Below the pieces are notes generated by a model. That model made no database searches and was not told where the DNA came from. It saw only the letters and a program-made list of their open reading frames with translations. 7,644 bases of DNA. Origin: an uncultured Eubacteriales bacterium (GTDB taxonomy: Bacteria; Bacillota; Clostridia; Oscillospirales; Acutalibacteraceae). The stretch lies in the NCBI GenBank assembly GCA_900317795.1, contig ONIF01000191.1, positions 1 to 7,644 on the forward strand, written 5' to 3'. The position numbers and the translations under genes were made by a program. Below are positions 1 to 5,802 of this stretch, piece by piece (the stretch's first letter is position 1; every line of letters begins with the position of its first letter).

Positions 1-179
1 GCATGACATAGCTGTAAAACGTCCTCAATGCTCCAATTCTGCCACTCCGTTTGAAGTATATCGGACAGCGGTTTATATGTCATTTCAAGGCACAATAAAG
101 CATTAAGGGAGTATCTCACATGATACTCCCTGTTTGCAATATGGATTGTGCTGTAATTCTTTATCAAGTCCTTCAACAT
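1..179 (-). CDS. Tail assembly chaperone-like protein, N-terminal part (cut by window edge)
   Basis: An ATG at 179-177 opens a frame that stays open to the window edge (59 codons and two bases seen). The protein starts MLKDLIKNYSTIHIANREYH and continues with a segment containing YSLNALLCLEMTYKPLSDIL. Small proteins of this type, often annotated as tail assembly chaperone or hypothetical, lie between the major tail protein and the tape measure gene in siphoviruses of Firmicutes. They help the tape measure protein fold and the tail assemble. The gene starts two bases after the major tail protein stop, so translation is probably coupled. The only visible ribosome site, GGAG inside the end of the upstream gene, is rather far away (13 bases). 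A perfect 10-bp inverted repeat lies inside the coding region at 106-131. The assignment rests on position and general resemblance, not on a firm motif. The programmed frameshift common in such genes would lie outside the window. Confidence 0.6.
   Translation of the reverse strand, partial: MLKDLIKNYSTIHIANREYHVRYSLNALLCLEMTYKPLSDILQTEWQNWSIEDVLQLCH
106..131 (-). repeat. Perfect 10-bp inverted repeat inside the tail chaperone-like gene
   Basis: AGGGAGTATC (106-115) and GATACTCCCT (122-131) are exact complements around a 6-base loop. The transcript would fold into a stable hairpin about 50 bases into the coding region. No T-tract follows on either strand, so it is not a normal intrinsic terminator. 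It may be chance, or it may tune translation or mRNA processing between the highly expressed tail tube gene and the chaperone. Confidence 0.6.
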
Positions 180-181
180 AG

Positions 182-784
182 TTATTCCGTTACTCCAACG
201 TATGTTGCAGTTGTAAACCAACTTGTAATAATAGTCTGACCTGCCGTTGAAGTCGGGTCAACGTCAAGCATAACCGCCCTCATCATTTCATGCACTTCGC
301 TTTCCAGATATGTTCCGCTGAGAGTGATAGTTGAATAAGTGATATTTCCTTGAGTAATCTGTTCGGTGCTTTCCTCGTTGGGCTGGAATTGCACCTTAAA
401 GTATTTATACAAATTCCACTTGCCGTCACGCTTTTTTGTAGCGTGAGCAACTGCGACATACGGAACAACATCATCACTTGTTGTAATAATGGCATTTGCG
501 GAATTTTTGGTTTCACCGTATATTGCAACTCTTTCATCAGCGGTAAGGGCATGAACGTTGTAGGTCAACGCACCCTCACTGACTGTTGTAGCCCTATCTA
601 CAACAACGCCCGTACCGTAAAGAGGAGTGCTGTTGGTAGTGGGTGTGTCACGAAAAGACATTACACGTCTGTCAAAATCCATAGCAGTGCCGTAAGTTTC
701 GGTATCTTCATCTGTCATCTGCCACATAACGAGTTTTTCAATGTTAATGGGCGGTTTTGCTTTTACAGTTACTTTTGTTGCCAT
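182..784 (-). CDS. Phage major tail protein (tail tube subunit)
   Basis: This 200-residue protein is the likely tail tube subunit, which polymerises into stacked rings around the tape measure. It resembles the phi13-type major tail proteins of Firmicutes phages in length and layout. An N-terminal part includes MDFDRRVMSFRDTP (about 35-48). A middle segment, VSEGALTYNVHALTADERVA (about 68-87), resembles the family's region before the core beta-strands. The C-terminal half has YKYFKVQFQPNEESTEQIT (about 126-144) and then alternating hydrophobic strands ending LSGTYLES, typical of the tube fold. The ATG at 784-782 follows GAAAGGA by about 10 bases, and it begins 15 bases after the upstream stop. 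Its place after the head-tail joining genes and before a chaperone-like gene is the standard one. No C-terminal Ig-like decoration domain is present. Confidence 0.85.
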   Translation of the reverse strand: MATKVTVKAKPPINIEKLVMWQMTDEDTETYGTAMDFDRRVMSFRDTPTTNSTPLYGTGVVVDRATTVSEGALTYNVHALTADERVAIYGETKNSANAIITTSDDVVPYVAVAHATKKRDGKWNLYKYFKVQFQPNEESTEQITQGNITYSTITLSGTYLESEVHEMMRAVMLDVDPTSTAGQTIITSWFTTATYVGVTE

Positions 785-799
785 AAAAATTCATTCCTT

Positions 800-1147
800 T
801 CAAATTTCTTTGTCATAAGTAAATTCAATTATCCTATGATAGTATTTCGGGAAGTCGTTGGAAATGCCGTAATTCCCTGATTGTCTTATAAAGTCGTTTT
901 CCAAAAGTAAAGCCGTCAAAGTATCATTGATGGTATCAGCTTGAAATTTATAATTCTCTCCTGTGGTATAGATATTGAAAGTCACATGATAACGTGTAAC
1001 TTGTTCAATTCCGCAGCCGTAAAAGGCAGGAACATTGTAAAAGCTGTAAGTAATGAACTGTGACGGCAGATTTTTGGAAAATTCGGGTTGTCTGTCATAG
1101 TACGGAATATTCATTCCGTCAAGTATATTGTTGATTATTTCAAACAT
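800..1147 (-). CDS. Tail terminator/tail completion-like protein
   Basis: This 115-residue protein starts MFEIINNILDGMNIPYYDRQ and is rich in aromatic beta-strand segments such as FITYSFYNVPAFYG and YHVTFNIYTTG. It ends in a short charged tail. Small proteins in this slot, between the gp10-like protein and the major tail protein, act in HK97-like phages as tail terminator or tail completion proteins that cap the tail tube at the head end. I see no diagnostic motif, so the role comes mainly from gene order and size. The ATG at 1147-1145 is preferred because GGAGAG lies a workable distance upstream. A GTG at 1156-1154 is also in frame and would add three residues, but it abuts the GGAG and leaves no spacing. 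It begins five bases after the gp10-like stop. Confidence 0.6.
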   Translation of the reverse strand: MFEIINNILDGMNIPYYDRQPEFSKNLPSQFITYSFYNVPAFYGCGIEQVTRYHVTFNIYTTGENYKFQADTINDTLTALLLENDFIRQSGNYGISNDFPKYYHRIIEFTYDKEI

Positions 1148-1152
1148 GGAAA

Positions 1153-1641
1153 TCACTCTCCGAGTTTGTCAATTTCGGCGGAAACACTGTTAATGACAGT
1201 CTGACTTGCCTGTTCAACAGTTTCGTCAAAACCTTGTCTGATATGCGGTACGGGCTGTATAGCACCAATCTTGACAGTAATGGTTTTGCCGTTTCTTTTT
1301 TGTGTCATGGTATCGCCTTTTTGCCCCGGTCTGCCGAATTCAAAGACCATTCCGACAATGCCTGCACGAAATCCGTCTTTATCTTTTTTGAAAGCCCTTG
1401 CATGATAGCCTGTCGAAATGCCGATATTGCCCTTTTTAGTGACATATATTTTGCCTTTGGAAATGGCGTTTGCAAGTCGCTGTGACTTACTCGAAATATG
1501 CCTTTTTTGTGCATTAACGATAATGTCAGCACCCTTATTCAATCCCTCACGAGTAGCTTTATTGACATTTTCATCAAGCATATCAAGGCTTTTCATGAAC
1601 TTTGAAAAATCGGGAATATCCGAATTGAAAGTATCTGCCAT
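1153..1641 (-). CDS. HK97 gp10-like head-tail joining protein
   Basis: This 162-residue protein belongs to the HK97 gp10-like family, found at the head-tail interface of many siphoviruses. The N-terminal half is helical (FMKSLDMLDENVNKATREGL, then GADIIVNAQKRHI at about 37-49). The family signature follows: a beta stretch ending GMVFEFGRPGQ (about 97-107) and then the proline-bearing segment GAIQPVPHIRQGFDE (about 126-140) before the last helix. The ATG at 1641-1639 follows GAGGGTGA with good spacing. A TTG at 1662 is in frame but would overlap the upstream gene and lacks a better ribosome site. The gap to the upstream closure gene is four bases and to the downstream gene five bases. The family is clear; its exact role in this phage is inferred from homologues. 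Confidence 0.85.
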   Translation of the reverse strand: MADTFNSDIPDFSKFMKSLDMLDENVNKATREGLNKGADIIVNAQKRHISSKSQRLANAISKGKIYVTKKGNIGISTGYHARAFKKDKDGFRAGIVGMVFEFGRPGQKGDTMTQKRNGKTITVKIGAIQPVPHIRQGFDETVEQASQTVINSVSAEIDKLGE

Positions 1642-1645
1642 AAAA

Positions 1646-1945
1646 TCACCCTCTTGAAACAAGCAGTTTCACAAATTGGTCATTCACACCGGAAGAACTG
1701 CTTTCAATGCGGTATCGGATATTGTCAATGTCAATGTAATTGTAATCTGCCTGTTCAAATTCATGTCGCCATAAATGAATGATCATATCAACGGACATAT
1801 TCGCATTAGCGGTTTTCAAACGGAGTGTCATGGACGGCGGTTGAACAAATGCCCATACCGTTTGAGATGTTTCAACAGTATCTGTACTGCTATGTCCGTA
1901 GCCCTCATTGATTACGGATAAAGTCACTTGCTTATTCAGTTCCAT
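1646..1945 (-). CDS. Head-closure (head-tail adaptor) protein
   Basis: This 99-residue protein fits the SPP1 gp16/HK97 gp7-type head closure family. These proteins form the ring that seals the connector after DNA packaging and docks the tail. Visible traits are the N-terminal strand MELNKQVTLSVINEGYG, a VWAFVQPPSMTLRLKTA segment in the middle, and the late strand pair NYIDIDNIRYRIESSSSG followed by FVKLLVSRG. The small beta-barrel pattern with a 'Y-I-x-x-x-x-I-R-Y-R-I' core is typical. The ATG at 1945-1943 has GAGGTGA six bases upstream. It overlaps the end of the connector gene by 14 bases, so the two are probably translationally coupled. Confidence 0.8.
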   Translation of the reverse strand: MELNKQVTLSVINEGYGHSSTDTVETSQTVWAFVQPPSMTLRLKTANANMSVDMIIHLWRHEFEQADYNYIDIDNIRYRIESSSSGVNDQFVKLLVSRG

Positions 1946-2228
1946 TGTCCGTCACCTCTGTATAAGCCGATGTCAGACTGAGGGCATTTCTCAAATCCGC
2001 AAATGCCTTTGCAAATCTCTCACTCTGTCCAAGATAGTCATACTGCCATTTTGTGTAAAGCTCGACAGCGGATATGATAAGCGGTTCGGAATAGGAATTG
2101 TCTTTTATGACAATTCCCACTCTTTCAAGTTCTTTGAGAGCTGCCGAAATATGCCTTGAAATTTCCGTATCAAGAGAAGTGTCGCTTATTTTGAGTGCCG
2201 TTTTGATGACGGCTAAAAGCTCATTCAT
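1932..2228 (-). CDS. gp6-like head-tail connector protein
   Basis: This 98-residue, mostly helical protein begins MNELLAVIKTALKISDTSLD, continues with EISRHISAALKELERVGI, and carries AVELYTKWQYDYLGQSERFAKAFADLRNAL. That layout matches the phage gp6-like connector family (sometimes labelled DNA packaging protein). Such proteins form a ring below the portal to which the head-closure protein binds. The ATG overlaps the capsid gene stop as ATGA (2228-2225). This explains the missing strong ribosome site of its own and suggests coupled translation with the abundant capsid protein. The gene overlaps the head-closure gene at its other end. Position directly after the major capsid protein is canonical for HK97-like phages. 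Confidence 0.85.
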   Translation of the reverse strand: MNELLAVIKTALKISDTSLDTEISRHISAALKELERVGIVIKDNSYSEPLIISAVELYTKWQYDYLGQSERFAKAFADLRNALSLTSAYTEVTDNGTE

Positions 2229-3427
2229 GGCTTGTTTACCGTAAGAGTGACAAGAGAGTTTTTGTCAACAACTTTACCGTCAACAAGCATAATTGCCTTT
2301 CTGACAATATCATCGGTGTCATTGTCCTCGAACTGCTTGACACCCATATTCAAGTTGGTATTGAGGATATAATCTGACGGTCTGAACATGAATGCAACGA
2401 TTGTATTTGCAGACGGTGCAGCGGCATAGTTTGCAACATTCTCTGAAATGAGAACTTCCCTACCCAACAAAAATCTTTCGGGCTTGCCGCCAATACCGTA
2501 ATTCACTCTTGCAATAGGCTGTTTGTTGAGGTCAACAAGTCCGTAAAATTCCATAAAGGTCTTTTTGCTCATAAACCATTTTGTACCTGTTTCATACTGT
2601 GCAGGGAGAGCGGCTTCCATTTCACAGAGAAGTTTATAAGACAGTCCTGCATTTGCGGCAATGGAAATAGCCTGTCCCGATACGGGCGTTTCGGCAAGAA
2701 TGCCTTTAGGCTGTCCCGAACCTGTACCCTTGATAATGGCTTCTTCCAGTTTCTTTATCATAGCCTCCGACACTTGATTGACAAAAGCCGTTTCAAATGC
2801 GGAAAGTGCCATTGTATCGACTTCAAGCGATACGGAGATTTCACAGCGGAGTTTATGATATGCAAAAGAAATGTAGCTTGTCGTTTTCTTCTGTCTGTCA
2901 GAGCCTGCACCCTCATTCACCCAGCTCGCAACGGGCTTAACGGTTGAAGTCGGTACAGACAAACCGCCTTTATAATTGGTTTTCGTAACCAACGGCAGAA
3001 TAACACTTTCAGCCTCCATTTTCTCAACAATGCGGTTAAGTATTGTTGTTGGAATAACAGAGCCTACATCAGTAGTTTTTGTATTTTCATCATTGTTGAA
3101 CATATCAGCGGACTTCTTTCCCGTGAGAACATAGTTCATAAAAGACTTTCTGTATTTAGCGGTGTCATAGAAATCTTCAACAGTGCTTTCAATGCCGTCA
3201 TTAAAGTGAAGTGCCATATTTCCTGCAAAGTTGGAAAGCGGTGCAACGCTGCCGTTTTTATTGAGAGCGTCAAGATTTGCCTGAGCCGCTGCCTTTGCGG
3301 CATAGTCGTTATCGAGTTTTTCTATTTCGGCATGGAGAGCATTAAAGCCGTCAATATCGCCGTCATTGATACAAGCCTGAGCTTTGTCGAGAAGTGCTTT
3401 TCTTTCATTAAGATATTTCTGTTTCAT
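2225..3427 (-). CDS. Phage major capsid protein, HK97 gp5 family
   Basis: This 400-residue protein is the shell subunit with the HK97 fold. Residues 1 to about 57 (KYLNERKALLDKAQACINDG ... IEKLDNDYAAKAAAQANLDA) are charged, alanine-rich and helical, matching the delta scaffolding domain that the prohead protease removes. The folded core follows: VIPTTILNRIVEKMEAESVI at about 125-143, an N-arm/E-loop region with SWVNEGAGSD at about 168-177, and the family hallmark GTGSGQPKGIL at about 234-244. The final part has FMFRPSDYIL and a last strand ending LVTLTVNKP. Length and architecture are normal and the frame is intact. TGGAGGT lies eight bases before the ATG. The start overlaps the protease stop as ATGA. 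Whether the E-loop lysine forms HK97-type crosslinks cannot be judged from sequence alone. Confidence 0.95.
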   Translation of the reverse strand: MKQKYLNERKALLDKAQACINDGDIDGFNALHAEIEKLDNDYAAKAAAQANLDALNKNGSVAPLSNFAGNMALHFNDGIESTVEDFYDTAKYRKSFMNYVLTGKKSADMFNNDENTKTTDVGSVIPTTILNRIVEKMEAESVILPLVTKTNYKGGLSVPTSTVKPVASWVNEGAGSDRQKKTTSYISFAYHKLRCEISVSLEVDTMALSAFETAFVNQVSEAMIKKLEEAIIKGTGSGQPKGILAETPVSGQAISIAANAGLSYKLLCEMEAALPAQYETGTKWFMSKKTFMEFYGLVDLNKQPIARVNYGIGGKPERFLLGREVLISENVANYAAAPSANTIVAFMFRPSDYILNTNLNMGVKQFEDNDTDDIVRKAIMLVDGKVVDKNSLVTLTVNKP

Positions 3428-4053
3428 ATTTTTACCTCCAGAAGTTTTAATTTAGATTTTGCAATTTGAATTGCTTTTTGATAGTCGCTGATTTGCTGAG
3501 CCGTCAGCATAGTGCAGAATGCATTGACAAGCTGCGTTTCGGGAACGGCTATTCTGTCGCATAAGCCGATTTCAACGGCTTCTTTGGCAGTAAACCATTT
3601 TTCCTCATTCATGAGTTTCAGAAAGTCATTTTCAGACTTTCCCGTTTTGGCAGTGTATGCCGCTGCCATTGCCTTTGTCGCTGTCAAAAGTACCTTACTT
3701 TCATGCGACATGGTGTTATAATCTCCCTCTGCCCATGATGATACATTGTGTATCATCACCATTGACGTTGGGGAAATATCACAATCACCTGCACACATAA
3801 TTACCGATGCAGCACTTGCCGCCATTCCGACAACGTGTATTTTGATGTTTTTATACGCCGTCAGCATGGCATAAATTTCACTTGCGGACGTGATTTCGCC
3901 GCCGCCTGAATTGATATATACATCAATCAATTCCCCTTTGGCACTTTCAAGAATACTTGAAACATCATTCGGACAAGTGCTTTCAATTTTGAAATAGTCA
4001 TAAGCCCTCTTGTAATCGTTTCGGATAATTGTGCCTTTGATATTAACTTTCAT
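3424..4053 (-). CDS. ClpP-like prohead (capsid maturation) protease
   Basis: This 209-residue serine protease is of the ClpP/crotonase-like fold used by many phages to cleave the delta domain of the major capsid protein during prohead maturation. Visible motifs are the substrate-binding glycines INSGGGEITSASEIYAML (about 48-64), the nucleophile Ser80 in GMAASAAS, and the histidine His102 in SMVMIHN. The third-residue region is NEEKWFTAKEAVEIGLCD (about 149-166). There Glu151 aligns by eye with the catalytic Asp of cellular ClpP, and acidic substitution here seems common in phage relatives. The ATG at 4053-4051 lies eight bases after GGAGG. An in-frame ATG two codons upstream sits too close to that site. 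The open frame runs further up to 4311, but that part only overlaps the portal gene out of frame. The start overlaps the portal end by 11 bases. Confidence 0.93.
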   Translation of the reverse strand: MKVNIKGTIIRNDYKRAYDYFKIESTCPNDVSSILESAKGELIDVYINSGGGEITSASEIYAMLTAYKNIKIHVVGMAASAASVIMCAGDCDISPTSMVMIHNVSSWAEGDYNTMSHESKVLLTATKAMAAAYTAKTGKSENDFLKLMNEEKWFTAKEAVEIGLCDRIAVPETQLVNAFCTMLTAQQISDYQKAIQIAKSKLKLLEVKI

Positions 4054-4624
4054 TTTCATCACCTCCCTCAACCAATGCCGTATCAAGTCTGCGGATAGGC
4101 TTGTCACCATTCTCGACAGGTCCATAATTGAACAAATCTCTCCATTCGTTAGGCACCATTGCACCTCTGTCAACCATGCTGACAAATTGCAGCTTCGTTG
4201 AAACGCTTGTACATGACAGCGTATTTGCTGCAAATACGATTTTGTTTCCAAAGGCTCTTTCTTTACGGGTAAAAAGCTTTCTTGTAAATTCATTCTGCAA
4301 ATCAAGAGCAATAGGCTCTATCGAGTTTTCATAAAAGCTGTTCCATTCATCTTCGTTGAAAGTACCCTGAACAATCTTTTCATTGACACCCAAGAGAGAA
4401 TATATTCTCTGTCGAATACTCTCCGTAATAGGAAAATTCGGAACGTAATTTTGAGGATTTATGGGTGTAACGTCTGTTTTTACGTCATGTGCAACGGTGG
4501 CATGTCCCTTTTCAACGTCCATGTAGGTTTCATCGAAAAGTTTTATCTGCTTTTCCATATCATCGGGACGTACAGCGGAATTAAATCGAACAAGCCATCT
4601 GATTGCATTGCTGTTTTTGATATT
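4043..4624 (-). pseudogene. Portal protein, C-terminal fragment (-1 frame)
   Basis: This frame is open from just below a TGA at 4627-4625 to the stop at 4043. It encodes the C-terminal half of an HK97-type portal. It begins KNSNAIRWLVRFNSAVRPDD, which is the family's helical segment, and passes through SIRQRIYSLLGVNEKIVQGT, FNEDEWNSFYENSIEPIALD and EFTRKLFTRKERAFGNKIVF. It ends MVDRGAMVPNEWRDLFNYGP then GDKPIRRLDTA, the usual portal end. The first ATG (4558-4556) lies well inside the domain and has no ribosome site, so this half is unlikely to be made independently. It continues the fragment ending at 4543, one frame over. The sequence itself is well conserved, so the break looks recent. Portal identity is firm; non-function is inferred. 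Confidence 0.85.
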
Positions 4625-5178
4625 TCAACGAGATTGACGAGTTTAGACAGAGCAGGCATGACAGGCTCACCAAACAAATCATTTTCCGTCATATTCATTC
4701 TTAAATGGATAATGTCATCATATTTGTGCGTGTAGGTTTTGCCGTTTTGATAGATGAACTTCAAAGACAACTCACCATTCATATAGACTGCTTCCGCCGA
4801 TACGGCAGGAATGGGGAACAGTTCCAGCGGATAGCCGTTTATATCTCTGACAATTAAGATAAAGGCATTTCCCGAAAGCAAAAGAGGAGAAACGATTTTT
4901 TCAAGTGTTTTCTGCATGGTGAGGAGTGTATTCGGTTCTTCCAAGAGAAAACGCATATACGGTTCGGGGAATATTTCCGTATTGTCTTTTGACTTTCGGA
5001 CGTGCAGGGGAGAGAGTTTGCCGACAGCCTTTTTATACGGTGCAAGGCAAGCCGTTACAATGTCGGATTGATAAATTTTCCCCGAATAGATAAAAGTGCC
5101 GTTGCCCTTATCCGTGACAATCTGATAACGGGTAACCGTTTCGGATTTACGGTTAAAGAGCCGTTTAAAAAAATTCAA
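4543..5178 (-). pseudogene. Portal protein, N-terminal fragment, frameshifted
   Basis: The portal is the 12-subunit ring through which the terminase packs DNA and to which the neck attaches. This 211-residue frame carries its N-terminal half: MNFFKRLFNRKSETVTRY, then SDIVTACLAPYKKAVGKLSP (about 38-57), EPYMRFLLEEPNTLLTMQKT, LLLSGNAFILIVRDINGYPL (about 100-119) and DDIIHLRMNMTENDLFGEPV. Portal similarity ends at about Ile186-Lys188. The last residues (TAMQSDGLFDLIPLYVPMIW) are out-of-frame junk before an early stop. The start is TTG at 5178-5176, because a TAA lies in frame two codons upstream and GGAGGTG is well placed. The next in-frame ATG is at residue 75, too late. Adding the C-terminal frame gives about 378 residues, slightly short of typical relatives of this type. 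Confidence 0.87.
4612..4624 (-). other. Frame break in portal gene (small deletion likely)
   Basis: The N-terminal frame reads LVEIS-K across ATATCAAAAAC. The C-terminal frame reads I-K-N-S-N-A-I-R-W across the same bases one position back. The C-terminal frame is closed by TGA at 4627-4625, so the switch must fall in 4612-4624. From memory of related portals, about ten residues of the type 'TTDQGIVKAI' normally separate these two parts. A loss of 3n+1 bases between two copies of ATCAAAAAC would give exactly this junction. The five-A run here is a poor programmed slippery site. Confidence 0.75.
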
Positions 5179-5186
5179 TATTTATT

Positions 5187-5195
5187 CACCTCCCC
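5187..5195 (-). promoter_or_regulatory. Strong Shine-Dalgarno site for the portal TTG start
   Basis: On the minus strand GGGGAGGTG ends eight bases before TTG at 5178-5176. It is among the strongest ribosome sites in the window. It decides the portal start, because an in-frame TAA stands between it and the TTG and no ATG lies near. Confidence 0.8.
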
Positions 5196-5200
5196 ATAAC

Positions 5201-5231
5201 AATTCATAATTCATAATGCATAATTACTCAT
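5201..5231. repeat. AATTCAT heptamer tandem repeat
   Basis: Reading the plus strand, the units are AATTCAT (5201-5207), AATTCAT (5208-5214), AATGCAT (5215-5221) and a diverged AATTACTCAT (5222-5231). The last unit covers the stop codon of the micro-ORF. Tandem AATTCAT runs are a familiar intergenic minisatellite in gut Clostridia and some other bacteria. It fills the gap between the micro-ORF and the portal ribosome site and has no coding role I can see. Confidence 0.7.
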
Positions 5232-5283
5232 AATATCCGCCAAGTGCGAACATACTAAACTTCATAATTTCGGACAAGTTCAT
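5224..5283 (-). CDS. 19-residue micro-ORF with strong ribosome site
   Basis: The ATG at 5283-5281 is seven bases after AGGAG (5295-5291 on the minus strand) and four bases after the stop of the 69-residue gene. The frame ends in TAA at 5226-5224. The peptide is MNLSEIMKFSMFALGGYYE: an amphipathic/hydrophobic middle (IMKFSMFALGG) with an aromatic acidic end. It is too short for a transmembrane helix of normal length. The ribosome site overlaps the end of the upstream gene, so the two look coupled. I do not recognise it. It could be a real small phage protein or a leader peptide that keeps ribosomes moving toward the portal start. The evidence for translation is the ribosome site, spacing and position only. 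Confidence 0.5.
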   Translation of the reverse strand: MNLSEIMKFSMFALGGYYE

Positions 5284-5287
5284 ATTC

Positions 5288-5497
5288 TCACTCCTTTTCG
5301 ATATACGGCAGAGTTGCAACCTTTGTACGCTGTTCAACGGCAAATTCTTTTTCCATAGCCTTGTACATTATTTCTGTTTCCACAAGAATACGATAGGCTT
5401 CAACAAGGGTTTTTATATCGCATGGTTTCAAGCATAAATTAGCGGTTCTTTCTATCGTGTTAAATAATTTTTGCACAGTTGTTTCTTTTGTATCCAT
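5288..5497 (-). CDS. Small protein of unknown function (69 residues)
   Basis: I do not recognise this gene. It starts MDTKETTVQKLFNTIERTAN, has a CLKPCDIKTLVEAYRILVET segment and ends KEFAVEQRTKVATLPYIEKE. It is soluble, charged and mostly helical, with two cysteines four residues apart (CLKPC, about 22-26) but no second pair, so a metal site is not supported. The ATG at 5497-5495 has AAAGGAG six bases upstream. A TTG at 5542 is in frame but would run through a hairpin and lacks a ribosome site. It lies in the late-gene direction between the large terminase and the portal. In related phages that slot often holds small uncharacterised proteins. It is coupled to the micro-ORF that follows. Confidence 0.65.
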   Translation of the reverse strand: MDTKETTVQKLFNTIERTANLCLKPCDIKTLVEAYRILVETEIMYKAMEKEFAVEQRTKVATLPYIEKE

Positions 5498-5520
5498 AAA
5501 GTTCTCCTTTCGGGCAACAA

Positions 5521-5537
5521 AAAAGCACCCTGCTTTT
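5521..5537 (-). terminator. Weak hairpin plus T-run reading leftward
   Basis: On the minus strand AAAAGCA, a GGG loop and TGCTTTT form a 7-bp stem whose 3' arm runs into six T residues. It lies between the plus-strand regulator gene and the 69-residue gene, and would stop transcripts that come leftward from the terminase. The core is only three strong base pairs plus A-T pairs, and it would split the late operon, so it may be partial, regulated or chance. Confidence 0.35.
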
Positions 5538-5555
5538 CGCAAAGAAGGTTAAAAA

Positions 5556-5747
5556 ATGAACATTCAGAAATTACGCATGGAAAGAGGGCTGACCGTTCAG
5601 CAGTTGGCAGACATGAGCGGAATGCCCAAACGTACCCTTGAAAATGCCATTCGCCGTGATGACTGCACAGTTGAACTTGCCATCAGATTAGCCGATGCCT
5701 TGAATGTCACCCTTGACGAATTGTGCAGAACACCCAAAGAAGAATAA
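5556..5747 (+). CDS. Xre/Cro-type helix-turn-helix regulator (63 residues)
   Basis: This is the only plus-strand gene. The protein is a single HTH_3 (Cro/C1-type) domain: MNIQKLRMERGLTVQQLADM (helix 1 and helix 2), then SGMPKRTLENAIRRDD (turn and recognition helix, about 21-36), then TVELAIRLADALNVTLDELC (helices 4-5). It has no extra oligomerisation or effector domain. Small proteins of this kind bind operator DNA as dimers and repress or activate nearby promoters. AGAAGG lies seven bases before the ATG. A strong terminator follows 10 bases after the stop. The gene is opposite to the late genes, convergent with the large terminase and divergent from the 69-residue gene. It thus looks like a self-contained inserted cassette (moron-like). 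Its target is unknown, and no clear palindromic operator is visible nearby. Confidence 0.88.
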   Translation: MNIQKLRMERGLTVQQLADMSGMPKRTLENAIRRDDCTVELAIRLADALNVTLDELCRTPKEE

Positions 5748-5756
5748 ACAAACTTT

Positions 5757-5802
5757 TCCGTCACCATTTTGCCGACATCAAGAAAATGGTGACGGATTTT
5801 TT
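5757..5802 (+). terminator. Strong intrinsic terminator after the HTH gene
   Basis: The arms TCCGTCACCATTTT (5757-5770) and AAAATGGTGACGGA (5783-5796) are exact complements around a 12-base loop and are followed by TTTTTT (5797-5802). This ends the plus-strand regulator transcript. The T-run overlaps the stop codon of the convergent large terminase gene (5803-5801). On the minus strand the stem is followed by a broken T-run (AAAAGTTTGTTT), so it is at best a poor terminator in that direction. Confidence 0.92.

Noticed and set aside
350..880. 176-residue plus-strand open frame opposite the major tail protein
   Set aside because: It lies wholly antisense to well-supported tail genes, has a cysteine-rich low-quality composition with no domain, and has no convincing ribosome site.
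4054..4311. 86-codon N-terminal extension of the protease frame upstream of its ATG
   Set aside because: This stretch overlaps the conserved portal C-terminus in another frame and does not resemble ClpP. The ATG at 4053 with GGAGG fits the family's usual N-terminus.
4612..4618. Programmed -1 ribosomal frameshift as the explanation for the split portal
   Set aside because: The site is C-AAAAA-C, not a good heptameric slippery motif, and no stable downstream structure was evident by eye. Portals are not known to use frameshifting, and residues also appear to be missing. I cannot exclude it fully.
5215..5221. ATGCAT palindrome as a possible operator
   Set aside because: Only six bases are symmetric, and they arise from the heptamer repeat.
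5471..5500. Promoter for the HTH gene (TTGCAC, 18 bases, CATAAA)
   Set aside because: Both hexamers match the consensus poorly in an AT-rich region, so it was not annotated.
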